Source: Psychrobacter immobilis | Lineage (GTDB): Bacteria; Pseudomonadota; Gammaproteobacteria; Pseudomonadales; Moraxellaceae | Direction of reading: 5' to 3' | Assembly (NCBI RefSeq): GCF_904846175.1 | Contig: NZ_CAJGZM010000005.1 | Span: 108,557 to 172,556, forward strand | DNA: 64,000 nucleotides | Shown here: positions 18,216 through 27,129 of the stretch, one piece after another | How positions within the stretch are numbered: position 1 is the stretch's first letter | Layout of the letters: each line of letters starts with the position of its first letter | Made by a program: the position numbers and the translations under genes | The notes under the pieces: model-generated | What the model was told of the DNA's origin: nothing | The model's input: only the letters and a program-made list of their open reading frames with translations | Databases searched by the model: none

Positions 18216-19103
18216 ATGAAATGGCAAGACAGACGCGGTAGCTCCAATGTACGCACAAGCACTGGCGGTGGTAAGATGATAGGTGGCGGTATCGGCGGTA
18301 TTATTATCGCTGGTATTTTATGGTTGGTATTTGGGGTCAATCCGATGACCGCACTACAAACAGGGCAAGTGGTCGCGGGCGGTGGCAGTAATACCTCTAC
18401 TGAGCCTGCAACCAGCGATGATCGTGATACACGCTTTGTAAAAGTAGTATTGGCGGATACGGAAGAAGTTTGGCATCAAATATTTAATGAAGCGGGCAGT
18501 ACTTATAAAGAGCCATCACTGATTTTATTTAATGGGCAAGTCAGTTCCGCTTGTGGTAGCGCTAGTGCGGCAACCGGACCTTTTTATTGCCCAGGCGATC
18601 AAACGGTGTATTTGGATACGTCTTTCTTTGTAGAAATGCGCCAAAACTTAGGCATTACTGGCGATGAGCAAGGCTCTGGTGATAGTGAAAATCAAGGAAA
18701 AGCGGGAGATTTCGCTCAAGCGTATGTCATATCTCATGAAGTTGGTCATCATGTACAAACCTTGTTAGGTATTACCCAGCAAGTAAATGAAGCGAGCCGT
18801 CAAGTGACGCGCGCCCAAGCCAATAAGCTGTCGGTATTGCAAGAACTACAAGCGGATTGTTTTGCCGGCGTTTGGGCACAGCGTAATCAAGAGCGAGTGC
18901 AGTTCTTAGAGGCGGGCGACATCGATGAAGCTATTAACGCTGCTGGTCAAATCGGTGATGATCGCTTAGCGCGTGCCAGTGGTGGTGAGGTAGTTCCTGA
19001 TAACTTTACTCATGGCACCAGCCAGCAGCGCGTTCAGTGGTTTACTCGTGGATTAGAAAGTGGCAATATTCAATCTTGCGATACTTTTAGTGGAGCCCTA
19101 TAA
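18216..19103 (+). CDS. Neutral zinc metallopeptidase, YpfJ family
   Basis: A 295-residue inner-membrane-anchored protein. A glycine-rich cytoplasmic start (MKWQDRRGSSNV) and one membrane helix (about 22-40) lead to a periplasmic domain with the zinc-peptidase motif HEVGH (174-178). A later LQADCFAGVW supplies the expected third-ligand Glu/Asp region. Two Cys near 113 and 125 may form a disulfide. The family is widespread; physiological substrate unknown. The ATG at 18216 follows TAGGAGA, so the longer open frame upstream is rejected. Confidence 0.88.
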   Translation: MKWQDRRGSSNVRTSTGGGKMIGGGIGGIIIAGILWLVFGVNPMTALQTGQVVAGGGSNTSTEPATSDDRDTRFVKVVLADTEEVWHQIFNEAGSTYKEPSLILFNGQVSSACGSASAATGPFYCPGDQTVYLDTSFFVEMRQNLGITGDEQGSGDSENQGKAGDFAQAYVISHEVGHHVQTLLGITQQVNEASRQVTRAQANKLSVLQELQADCFAGVWAQRNQERVQFLEAGDIDEAINAAGQIGDDRLARASGGEVVPDNFTHGTSQQRVQWFTRGLESGNIQSCDTFSGAL

Positions 19104-19145
19104 GCACTAGAGTATTGTAAAAGTCTTGCGTAATTGATAAGCATA

Positions 19146-19176
19146 AAAAAGCCTGCAATTTAATTGCAGGCTTTTT
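19146..19176. terminator. Bidirectional terminator
   Basis: AAAAAGCCTGCAAT (19146-19159) pairs perfectly with ATTGCAGGCTTTTT (19163-19176) around TTA, between the convergent peptidase and glycine-zipper genes. Confidence 0.92.
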
Positions 19177-19242
19177 GCTTTAATAGCTGAAAATTTCGTA
19201 ATATAAAATCTTATAAGATAGCTATTAAAATCTTAAAATAAA

Positions 19243-19491
19243 TTAGCGGCGAGTTTGGTCAAGAATGTACGCACCAGCGCCACCAATTGCAGCACCACCT
19301 AAGGCACCGCGCGCAATACCTTTACTATTGCTGCCACTTTTAAGAAGGGCACCAGCAGCTGCACCAGCGGCTGCGCCTTTAGCAGTGTTGTTTAAGCCAG
19401 AGTTATAACCATAACCGTTATTAGCACAACCGCCCATCATAAGAGCAGAGCTAGCAATAGCTGTTAGTGCAAAAGTTTTAGCAAATTTCAT
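19243..19491 (-). CDS. Glycine-zipper putative lipoprotein
   Basis: An 82-residue protein with a lipoprotein signal (SSALMMGGC) and a Gly/Ala zipper (AAAGAAAGALL...GGAAIGGAGAYI, about 38-76) that could form a membrane-inserted hairpin, as in OsmB/SlyB-like small outer-membrane lipoproteins. It ends in QTRR. The ATG at 19491 is chosen because AGGTGA precedes it and because the signal peptide then starts the protein; an upstream in-frame start at 19527 would bury the signal. It is probably a stress or envelope lipoprotein, but its exact role is unknown. Confidence 0.8.
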   Translation of the reverse strand: MKFAKTFALTAIASSALMMGGCANNGYGYNSGLNNTAKGAAAGAAAGALLKSGSNSKGIARGALGGAAIGGAGAYILDQTRR

Positions 19492-19869
19492 GGTGTCACC
19501 TATTAAGTCGTCAAGTTTGAAATCCAATATACAGGATGTATCTAAATATGTCTGTACTACTTTGCATAATAGCCTGTTTATCTCTTTCTAGTCGTAGTAA
19601 AAAGGCTAATCTTTGCAAATAATCTGTAAAGTATGTTGCTTTACTATATCGTCGGTAGGGCTTTTGCTCACAGTCATTGTATTAATAATGAAAGTCCGCT
19701 AACTCTTTTTAAGGACTATCATAGCTATTTCTAAAATAGTTGATGGTTTTTAAAACTATAAGAAGAAAGTCTTTAAACGAGCATTTGAAAAATAAAAAAG
19801 ACCGCCCTAAGGCAGTCTTTATTTTTGCATATTCATTATCTAATCAAGTTAATAAAATACGACTATCAA
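19492..19869. other. Intergenic region between glycine-zipper gene and rho
   Basis: About 380 bases holding the rho terminator near its right end; otherwise AT-rich with no gene seen. It must carry the promoter of the glycine-zipper gene, which I could not place with confidence. Confidence 0.4.
19794..19826 (-). terminator. Terminator after rho
   Basis: AAAGACCGCC and GGCAGTCTTT form a stem with one C-A mismatch around CTAA, with A- and T-rich flanks, about 45 bases past the rho stop. Confidence 0.7.
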
Positions 19870-21138
19870 TTAGTTTTGTGATTTACGTTTCATTTGCTCA
19901 AAGAACTCGTCGTTAGTCTTTGCTTCTTTTAGACGGTCTAGCAAGAACTCAGTCGCTTGGACGCCATCCATTGGTTGAAGCAGTTTACGTAAAATCCAAA
20001 CTTTACGTAGCTTGTCTTCATCAAGCAGGCGCTCTTCGCGGCGCGTACCCGATTTTTTGATATTAATCGCTGGGAAGACGCGTTTTTCAGCCAAGTCACG
20101 CTCAAGGGTAATCTCTTGGTTACCGGTTCCTTTGAATTCTTCAAAGATAACGCTGTCCATTTTACTACCCGTATCAATCAGTGCACTGGCAATAATGGTC
20201 AAGCTGCCGCCTTCTTCGATGTTACGCGCCGCACCAAAGAAGCGTTTTGGACGCTCAAGGGCATTGGCATCCAAACCACCGGTCAATACTTTACCTGATG
20301 ATGGAATCACAGTGTTATAGGCGCGGGCAAGACGAGTAATGGAATCCAGTAAAATGACCACATCTTGTTTATGCTCAACCAAACGCTTTGCTTTTTCGAT
20401 GACCATTTCAGCCACTTGGACGTGACGTTGTGGCGGCTCATCAAAGGTAGAGGCCACGACTTCACCGCGTACGGTACGTACCATTTCAGTGACTTCTTCT
20501 GGACGCTCATCAATCAAGAGTACGATTAAGTAACATTCAGGGTTATTACGGGTAATCGATTGCGCGATGGTCTGCAATAGCATCGTTTTACCAGCTTTTG
20601 GCGGGGCGACGATAATCGAGCGCTGACCTTTACCAATCGGTGCAATTAGGTCAATAATACGACCAGTCAAATCTTCAGTTGTACCATTACCCAGCTCAAG
20701 TTTTAACTGCTCAGTAGGGAATAGCGGCGTTAAGTTCTCAAAAATCAGCTTATGACGCGAGCGATCAGGCGTATCAAAGTTAATCTCACCGACTTTTAAT
20801 AGCGCAAAATAACGCTCAGAATCTTTTGGTGGACGAATGGTGCCAGCGATACTGTCGCCAGTCTTTAAGGTAAAGCGACGGATTTGACTTGGGCTGACAT
20901 AGATATCGTCAGGACCTGCTAAATAAGAGCCTTCAGATGAGCGCAAAAAGCCAAAACCATCAGGAAGAACCTCAAGCACACCGTCACCATAAATGGCTTC
21001 ACCGTTACGGGCATGGGTTTTTAAAATAGCAAATATAATGTCTTGTTTACGGCTACGCGCCATATTATCAAGACCCATGTCTTTGGCGATGGCCAAAAGC
21101 TCAGCGATTGATTTTTTCTTTAATTCAGTAAGATTCAT
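19870..21138 (-). CDS. rho: Transcription termination factor Rho
   Basis: A 422-residue hexameric RNA-dependent ATPase/helicase that ends untranslated transcripts. The N-terminal Rho domain starts [19 protein letters not shown]. The cold-shock-like RNA-binding domain carries GFGFLRS and [12 protein letters not shown]. Walker A is PPKAGKT (179-185), and the [13 protein letters not shown] and Q/R-loop regions are intact. Length matches E. coli Rho (419). A spacer of over 500 bases upstream leaves room for an autoregulated leader, as known for E. coli rho. Confidence 0.98.
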   Translation of the reverse strand: MNLTELKKKSIAELLAIAKDMGLDNMARSRKQDIIFAILKTHARNGEAIYGDGVLEVLPDGFGFLRSSEGSYLAGPDDIYVSPSQIRRFTLKTGDSIAGTIRPPKDSERYFALLKVGEINFDTPDRSRHKLIFENLTPLFPTEQLKLELGNGTTEDLTGRIIDLIAPIGKGQRSIIVAPPKAGKTMLLQTIAQSITRNNPECYLIVLLIDERPEEVTEMVRTVRGEVVASTFDEPPQRHVQVAEMVIEKAKRLVEHKQDVVILLDSITRLARAYNTVIPSSGKVLTGGLDANALERPKRFFGAARNIEEGGSLTIIASALIDTGSKMDSVIFEEFKGTGNQEITLERDLAEKRVFPAINIKKSGTRREERLLDEDKLRKVWILRKLLQPMDGVQATEFLLDRLKEAKTNDEFFEQMKRKSQN

Positions 21139-21665
21139 AGATAGGTCATTAGCAGTTGGTCAGATGAGAGATGCCATTATCAGCACAAATCAAGACATTG
21201 ATTAAACAAGGGGGTATAGGGCGATACAGGTATATACACAGCATTGGGGTTTATGTAGGATAGATTTTATGTGCCAGCTTATGGAAGCGTTGCAAGAAAT
21301 ATAGGCACGCTCATAAGAGGTAAAAATAAAGAAGTCTACATAAGAGTCTGCGTCAAAAACTCAATATCATTAATTGTGTTTAATCATTGCGTTCAGTAGT
21401 GGTGTTTTATAATGACGATTGTGTTTTTGTTGATAAACACGAGGAGAATAGCGACAAGACACTTAGGAAAATAGTTAGTTTTCTCTTGTCAGCAGACTAT
21501 ACGGCCTTCAGGCTGGCATTGTCAATAATTTTTGCCAAAAAATTCGCATAATCTCGTTTTTTGCTCAGAAAAGCAGCAAAAAAGCCATCATCTGCTGCAG
21601 ACAATGGCTTTTTTGATGTCGGTTTTTATATAAAAACCTTTTAGTAAACAACTACTAGAAAACGA
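21139..21665. other. Intergenic region upstream of rho
   Basis: About 525 bases between the rho start and the trxA stop, both minus strand. It contains the trxA terminator (21578-21614) and probably a long rho leader. No open frame with a plausible start was found. Confidence 0.4.
21578..21614 (-). terminator. Intrinsic terminator after trxA
   Basis: AAAAAAGCCAT (21578-21588) and ATGGCTTTTTT (21604-21614) are perfect complements; on the minus strand the stem is followed by T-rich sequence. Confidence 0.85.
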
Positions 21666-21992
21666 TTATAGATGTTTATCTAGTACGGCTGCCAATGCTG
21701 CTTTTGGCTGCAGACCCATCACTGAATCGACTTTTTCGCCGTCTTTAAAGACAAATAAGGTAGGAATGTTGCGAATACCAAAACGGCTAGCCGCTTGTGG
21801 GTTATTATCAACGTCGACTTTAACGATTTTAACTTTACCTTGGTACTCAGTCGCTAAATCTTCTAAAATAGGCGCAATGGCTTTACAAGGACCACACCAA
21901 GTTGCCCAAAAGTCTACTAGAACTGGCACGTCTGATTGTAGTACATCTTGGTCAAAGTTTGCATCGGTGGTGTTAACAATAAGGTCTGACAT
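21666..21992 (-). CDS. trxA: Thioredoxin
   Basis: A 108-residue thioredoxin, the main cytoplasmic disulfide reductant. The active site WCGPC spans residues 32-36 and the cis-Pro is in NIPT (Pro77). The buried Asp of VDFWATWC is present. Length equals E. coli Trx1 and there is no zinc-binding N-terminal domain, so it is the TrxA rather than the TrxC type. Adjacent rho on the same strand is the classic trxA-rho order of gammaproteobacteria. Confidence 0.98.
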   Translation of the reverse strand: MSDLIVNTTDANFDQDVLQSDVPVLVDFWATWCGPCKAIAPILEDLATEYQGKVKIVKVDVDNNPQAASRFGIRNIPTLFVFKDGEKVDSVMGLQPKAALAAVLDKHL

Positions 21993-22446
21993 AATTTATC
22001 TCTCTTGTTTTATTATTTCTAGTACCAACCATCGATATAAATATGAGGGTCATATTAAACAGATGAGTGGCTAAAGAATGGTTAACCAGGGGTGAAATTC
22101 TGCCATTATATTAACATGTTTGCTCAAAGTTGACAGACGCAGGCCGGTTAAATTGTTTAACAATTACTATTAGCACAATAAATCGAAACATAACGATACA
22201 GGTTATGTTTTATCTGTCACTTGTCATCGCTGTCGTCATTTTTAACGCAAATCCAGTCGTCGCTTTTAATACTGGTCAAATACTGATTTATTATTATATT
22301 TAATAGGTCATTCAAAGTCGATTTTGTTCAAAGTGAATTTTATCCAAAATTAAGAGTAGTTTTATTAACAATGGCTTTGGTATTGAAGTTAATGAATATC
22401 AAAACCTTATCAATATATAACCCATTACTATAAGTAGCTAAATTTT
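21993..22446. other. Intergenic region between trxA and the pseudouridine synthase gene
   Basis: About 450 bases between divergent genes, AT-rich. A short palindrome AATTGTTTAACAATT occurs near 22150-22165. Promoters of both genes must lie here, but I could not assign boxes. No gene seen. Confidence 0.4.
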
Positions 22447-23160
22447 ATGCCTTTTACTGATAAAAAAATAGACGCCCTCAACGCTGAAGAAAATGCGTAT
22501 CCACTGGAGTTTTTTCAAGAATTTGCGCAAGCTGTGACCGTTTATGAGGATGATGATGTTTGGGTCGTCGATAAGCCTGCAGGCTTATTGAGTGTCGATG
22601 GTAAAACGCTCAAGGTGAGTTTATTGGCGCGGCTTGAGCGCGCCAATCCGGCGGTTAAGTTGATTCATCGTCTAGATATGGATACCTCAGGGCTACTGAT
22701 TTTTGCTAAAAATGCGGCGGCACAAACCAATATCAGTAAGCAGTTTATTAATCGATTACCGCAAAAAAGCTATCAGGCACGAGTATTTGGTCAATGGCAA
22801 AGCGTCGGTACTAAAGGGAAGATATCGGTGCCAGTACGTTATGAGCCTACAACCAAACCGCGTCATATCGTCGATCCTAATTGGTCTAAGCATGCATTAA
22901 CACTATATGAAGTACTGGCGCATGAAGAATGCAACGGTCAAACCGTCACGCGCGTGCTGCTAAAGCCTGTGACCGGTCGCAGTCATCAGCTGCGCGTGCA
23001 TATGGTGCACATCGGTCATGTGATGATTGGCGACCCAATTTACGCCGAAGGTGCGGCATTAACCATTGCGCCACGGCTCAATTTACATGCCCAACAATTG
23101 CGACTTAAACATCCTACACTTGGCGCGTGGATGGATTGGGAAAGCCCAAGTCCTTTTTAA
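22447..23160 (+). CDS. RluA-family pseudouridine synthase
   Basis: A 237-residue enzyme that isomerises uridine in rRNA or tRNA. The catalytic Asp is Asp77 in HRLDMDTSG, the RluA-type motif. VVDKPAGLLSVDG (40-52) and PVTGRSHQLRVHM are further family marks. There is no N-terminal S4 domain, so it belongs to the short RluA/TruC-like group; whether the target is 23S rRNA 746 plus tRNA 32 (RluA), tRNA 65 (TruC) or another site cannot be decided by eye. The start is weakly supported (no clear Shine-Dalgarno). Confidence 0.88.
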   Translation: MPFTDKKIDALNAEENAYPLEFFQEFAQAVTVYEDDDVWVVDKPAGLLSVDGKTLKVSLLARLERANPAVKLIHRLDMDTSGLLIFAKNAAAQTNISKQFINRLPQKSYQARVFGQWQSVGTKGKISVPVRYEPTTKPRHIVDPNWSKHALTLYEVLAHEECNGQTVTRVLLKPVTGRSHQLRVHMVHIGHVMIGDPIYAEGAALTIAPRLNLHAQQLRLKHPTLGAWMDWESPSPF

Positions 23161-23237
23161 GTGGCTTGCTATTACACTGATTATATAAAAGCCATCATAC
23201 AAATTAAAACCCATCATGCAAAAACAAGGAACGTATT

Positions 23238-24869
23238 ATGCTTGATATGAATACCGCCAAAAATGCGCTTAAAGAGCGCTTTAAGTCCAAATCATCGCCA
23301 GCAACCTCAAATATGCCAGTCGATTGTGAGGTGCTTATTATCGGCGCTGGTATTGCCGGTATCGGTATGGCGTGTCGATTACAGCAGCAAAAGTACAAAG
23401 CGCTGTTTGGCCATAAAAGTCCAAGTCACTTAAAACAGCTAGTAAAAAAGAAGCAGAAAAAAGGCACACAGCGCTTTGTGGTATTAGAAAAACGCGCAGA
23501 CTTGGGTGGTACTTGGGATTTGTTTACTTATCCTGGTATTCGTTCCGACTCTGATGCCTTGACCTTTGGTTATAGTTTTAGACCTTGGTTGGACCATCGG
23601 GTATTGGCAAAAGGCGATGATATTAAAAAATATATTGCCGATACGGCGCGCGAGTTTGGTGTCACTGAGCATATCCGCTATCAGCATGAGGTTCAGCAGC
23701 TGTCTTGGTCAAGCCATAACCAGCAGTGGACAGCGACGGTAAAAAATCATGTAAGTGGTGAGGTATTTACCTTAACGGCAAAGTTTGTCGTGGGTGCCAC
23801 AGGCTACTATGATTATGAGCAAGGTTATCGCCCTATTTTTGAAAATGAAGCAGATTTTCAAGGTGAAATCGTCCATCCGCAGCATTGGCAAAATGTTGAT
23901 TATGACGATAAAAAAGTCGTCATTATTGGTAGTGGTGCGACAGCGATGACGTTATTACCAGCGCTAGTGGACGAGGCGGGCGAGCAATGCGCGCAGCACG
24001 TCACCATGCTACAACGGTCGCCAACCTATGTAGCAAGTGTACCGGGCGATGATTATGCGCTTGATTGGTTGGCAGGTAAGTTTTCGCCATTATCAAAAAC
24101 GCAAGCTTATAAGCTACTGCGTGCGCGTAATGTGTTGATGCAACAGGGGACTTATCGAGCGGCTGTGTTTGCGCCAAAGGTGATGAAAGCATTATTAAAA
24201 CGTGGCGTTAAAACCGAATTAAAGGGCAGCGATGTTGATATTGCGCACTTTATGCCTGCTTATAATCCGTGGGATGAGCGGCTTTGTGCGGTGCCAGACA
24301 GTGATTTATTTATGGCATTACATGGCAACAGAGCCGCCATGGTGACCGACCAAATCAGCCACTTTACCAAAACTGGCATCATGCTTGATTCTGGTAAACA
24401 CCTCGATGCTGATATTATTGTGACCGCAACGGGGCTAAAGCTGCAAATGCTTGGCGGCGCTAAAGTATATATTGATGGGCAAGCAATCGATATCGGCTCG
24501 CGCATGACCTATAAGGCGGTGATGATTGAAGGCGTGCCAAATATGGTGGCGCTATTTGGTTATACCAATGCTTCGTGGACGCTAAAAATTGACTTGGCTT
24601 GTCAGTATGTGCTGCGCTTGCTCAACCATATGCATAAGCACCGTTATCAGGTGGCATTACCGCAAGCAAAAACTGCACATAGCGAGGCGCATACGCAGCC
24701 AGATACGGTCATGGGTGCGCTAGCGGCAGGTTATGTGCAGCGCGCGCAACATGAGCTACCGAAACAAGGCGACATCTATCCTTGGCGGGTCACCAATAAT
24801 TATCTGAGTGACCGCGTGATGCTAAAATATCGTAAAATAAAAGACGATTGGTTACGCTTTAGTCGTTAA
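23238..24869 (+). CDS. Flavin-containing monooxygenase, Baeyer-Villiger type
   Basis: A 543-residue FAD/NADPH enzyme. The FAD Rossmann motif GAGIAG is at 36-41 and the NADPH motif GSGATA at 231-236. The type I Baeyer-Villiger fingerprint FxGxxxHxxxW appears as FQGEIVHPQHW (207-217), and GTWDLFTYPGIRSDSD follows the usual pattern. Between the first Rossmann helix and the FAD-ribose Glu of VVLEK there is a basic insert of about 30 residues (51-80, rich in Lys). Substrate unknown; relatives oxidise ketones or long-chain compounds. AAGGAA precedes the ATG at 23238. It may be transcribed with the pseudouridine synthase 77 bases upstream. Confidence 0.88.
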   Translation: MLDMNTAKNALKERFKSKSSPATSNMPVDCEVLIIGAGIAGIGMACRLQQQKYKALFGHKSPSHLKQLVKKKQKKGTQRFVVLEKRADLGGTWDLFTYPGIRSDSDALTFGYSFRPWLDHRVLAKGDDIKKYIADTAREFGVTEHIRYQHEVQQLSWSSHNQQWTATVKNHVSGEVFTLTAKFVVGATGYYDYEQGYRPIFENEADFQGEIVHPQHWQNVDYDDKKVVIIGSGATAMTLLPALVDEAGEQCAQHVTMLQRSPTYVASVPGDDYALDWLAGKFSPLSKTQAYKLLRARNVLMQQGTYRAAVFAPKVMKALLKRGVKTELKGSDVDIAHFMPAYNPWDERLCAVPDSDLFMALHGNRAAMVTDQISHFTKTGIMLDSGKHLDADIIVTATGLKLQMLGGAKVYIDGQAIDIGSRMTYKAVMIEGVPNMVALFGYTNASWTLKIDLACQYVLRLLNHMHKHRYQVALPQAKTAHSEAHTQPDTVMGALAAGYVQRAQHELPKQGDIYPWRVTNNYLSDRVMLKYRKIKDDWLRFSR

Positions 24870-24889
24870 TCTTTATTAGTGGTTATCTT

Positions 24890-25825
24890 TTAATGCTTAT
24901 CGATAAATTCTGAGACTTGCTTGCTTAATATTTGCCATAGGATTTCTTGCGCACTCTTGCTGCCCCACGCGTTGTGCGGACTAAATATCACCCGCGGATG
25001 ATTAGCAAGGGTTAATAAAGGGTCGTCTTTGACAATCGGCTCTTGCTCAAATACATCGGTGGCATAACCGATAATTTGCTGGTTGTTAATCGCATCGGTC
25101 AGCGCTTGGCTATCGACGATACCGCCACGGGCGACGTTAACAATCAACGGCTGCTTAACCATCTTCGCCAAGGTGTCTTTATTAATCAAATGCTTGGTTT
25201 GCTCGTTTAATGGGCAATGTAAGCTTAATACATCAGACTGCGCCAGTACTTCATCAAACGCCATGTAGTCATCATTACGCGGCGTACGCCCTTGGTGCTC
25301 CGCCCACAATACCGTCATACCAAAGGCGCGGGCGATTTCGGTGACGCGTTTTCCAATGTGACCAACACCAATAATACTAAGCGTCTTATCTTCCAAATCT
25401 ATCAGCGGTATATCGAGCAAGCAAAAATTACCATTGTTTGCCCACGTACCATCAGCGACTTTTTCATGATAGTGAATACCGGCGCGCATGGCAGTTAGCA
25501 TCAGCATAAAGGTATGCTCGGGCACGCTTTTGACCGCGTAACCGGCGACGTTATATAGCGCGATATTATGCTTAGTACAAGCGTCTTGATCGACGTTATT
25601 CATACCAGTTGCGGTCAGTTGGATAAGCTTAAGCTTGGGCAAATTGGCGATGATGTCAGCGCTGATTTGGACTTTGTTGGTAAAAATAATGTCGGCATCT
25701 TGACAGCGCTCAATAATCAGCTCCCGAGGCGTATCATCGTAGGTAATGTAGTCAGTAACGCCGGCGGGTGCTGGCAAGTCGACATTGTCAGAGAAAGTAC
25801 CTTTGTCTAAAAAAACCGCTTGCAT
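24890..25825 (-). CDS. D-2-hydroxyacid dehydrogenase (glycerate dehydrogenase/HprA-like)
   Basis: A 311-residue NAD(P)-dependent oxidoreductase reducing 2-keto acids such as hydroxypyruvate or glyoxylate. The nucleotide motif GVGHIG is at 153-158. Catalytic Arg233 (NVARGGIVD), Glu262 (DVFEQEP) and His284 (FSPHNAWGS) are all present. The acidic/aromatic C-terminus and absence of an ACT domain separate it from SerA. AAGGAAT precedes the start. It is convergent with the monooxygenase with only 20 bases between them. Confidence 0.88.
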   Translation of the reverse strand: MQAVFLDKGTFSDNVDLPAPAGVTDYITYDDTPRELIIERCQDADIIFTNKVQISADIIANLPKLKLIQLTATGMNNVDQDACTKHNIALYNVAGYAVKSVPEHTFMLMLTAMRAGIHYHEKVADGTWANNGNFCLLDIPLIDLEDKTLSIIGVGHIGKRVTEIARAFGMTVLWAEHQGRTPRNDDYMAFDEVLAQSDVLSLHCPLNEQTKHLINKDTLAKMVKQPLIVNVARGGIVDSQALTDAINNQQIIGYATDVFEQEPIVKDDPLLTLANHPRVIFSPHNAWGSKSAQEILWQILSKQVSEFIDKH

Positions 25826-25965
25826 GATGATTCCTTATCTCATTGTTATTTTAAATAGATTACGTTTTAAATGGTTTTGTATTTTAAATAGGCTGACATA
25901 GTTATCCGCTTAATGTAGCACGTTGCAGCATTTAGTCAAAAATCACGTCAAAAAGCGCACAGTAA

Positions 25966-25998
25966 AAAACCTCTACTTCAAGTTGAAATAGAGGTTTT
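25966..25998. terminator. Terminator after the response regulator gene
   Basis: AAAACCTCTA (25966-25975) pairs with TAGAGGTTTT (25989-25998) with a TTCAA/TTGAA inner match; T-rich on both strands. Confidence 0.85.
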
Positions 25999-26045
25999 AT
26001 TTATTGAGATAGTAATTTCTTGAGCTTACTTGACTTTTTTTACAT

Positions 26046-27008
26046 TTATAAAGAAAAACGCTTACGCAATTTACCAATCAGACTACGTACGCGACTGCTT
26101 AAATCAATACGCACGTCGTTTTCAGGATCATGTTCGACTTCATAACGTTTGACCAATTCAGGGCTGGCTTTGAGTTTTGCATGATGTTGGAATGCACGAT
26201 TGACGCTAATCTCAAGTAGGCTGGCGCGCATTGGTTTTGGTAAGCAGCGATAGACCTGACCTTTATTAATCAAATCAATGAGCAAACCCGCATCTTGGAA
26301 CTCAGTCTGTACCAAGACCACCAAGTGCGGCGCATCTTGTTTTAAGGTAAAGATAATCGGCGCGATATTTTCGCCGCTGACATTGATGTCGGTAATACAC
26401 ACGCCGATATCTTCATTCGCCAAATAATCGTAAGCTTCTTCCAAGCCTTTAGCATGCAATACTCTATAACTGTTAGAAAATTGCTTACGTATTTGCTCAA
26501 TCAGATCGTTGGTCTCATCGATGACCAATAGCGTTTGCTTGTTGCCTGAGCTGTCGAATTGCTCAGCGTCTTCATCTGGGTTATAGGTCAAAGCAATTTC
26601 GGTGGCGCGACCGATGACCGCAAGTAGCTCCTCAGATTTACAAGGTTTAGTCAAATAACGATAAATCTCACCATCGTTAATAGAGCCGATAATGGCATTC
26701 AAATCAGCGTAGCCGGTTAATAAAATGCGCATGGTAGACGGCGATGCTTCTTTGACTTCACGCAAGATATCAACGCCGACACGCTCAGGCATACGTTGGT
26801 CACTGACCGCGACGTGTACGTGATTGTTTTTGATATAGTCGATATACTCAGTCGGGTCAGTAGTGATAAAAACGTCATGCGTTTTACGAAACAACAGTTT
26901 CATCGAACGTAAAATACGTTGTTCATCGTCAATAAACGCCAACTTCGGCTTCGTTTCAGATCCTAGCTCAGCGCTAGAGGTTTCCATTTCATTTTCAAAT
27001 TCATTCAT
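26046..27008 (-). CDS. Tandem-receiver response regulator without output domain
   Basis: A 320-residue protein with two receiver domains. REC1 (about 22-135) has the acid pair Asp27-Asp28, phospho-acceptor Asp70 (VSDQRMP), LTGYAD and Lys121 (YLTKP), and resembles the HupR/HoxA-type receiver. REC2 (about 158-270) keeps Asp164, Asp207 (VCITDIN), Thr235 and Lys258 (CLPKP). The basic tail (RSLIGKLRKRFSL) is too short for a DNA-binding or GGDEF domain. Output is therefore likely by protein contact or phosphotransfer (inference). It follows its probable kinase gene by 121 bases on the same strand. Confidence 0.88.
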   Translation of the reverse strand: MNEFENEMETSSAELGSETKPKLAFIDDEQRILRSMKLLFRKTHDVFITTDPTEYIDYIKNNHVHVAVSDQRMPERVGVDILREVKEASPSTMRILLTGYADLNAIIGSINDGEIYRYLTKPCKSEELLAVIGRATEIALTYNPDEDAEQFDSSGNKQTLLVIDETNDLIEQIRKQFSNSYRVLHAKGLEEAYDYLANEDIGVCITDINVSGENIAPIIFTLKQDAPHLVVLVQTEFQDAGLLIDLINKGQVYRCLPKPMRASLLEISVNRAFQHHAKLKASPELVKRYEVEHDPENDVRIDLSSRVRSLIGKLRKRFSL

Positions 27009-27129
27009 GATGTTATCCTTATGATGAAGAATAGTGCTACAAATGCCAATGATTATTTATACTGCATGGCGCGTAGCCATGTTTAACTTATTTAATTTGG
27101 GGCTTACGCGACCAAGCTTAACCCAGCGC

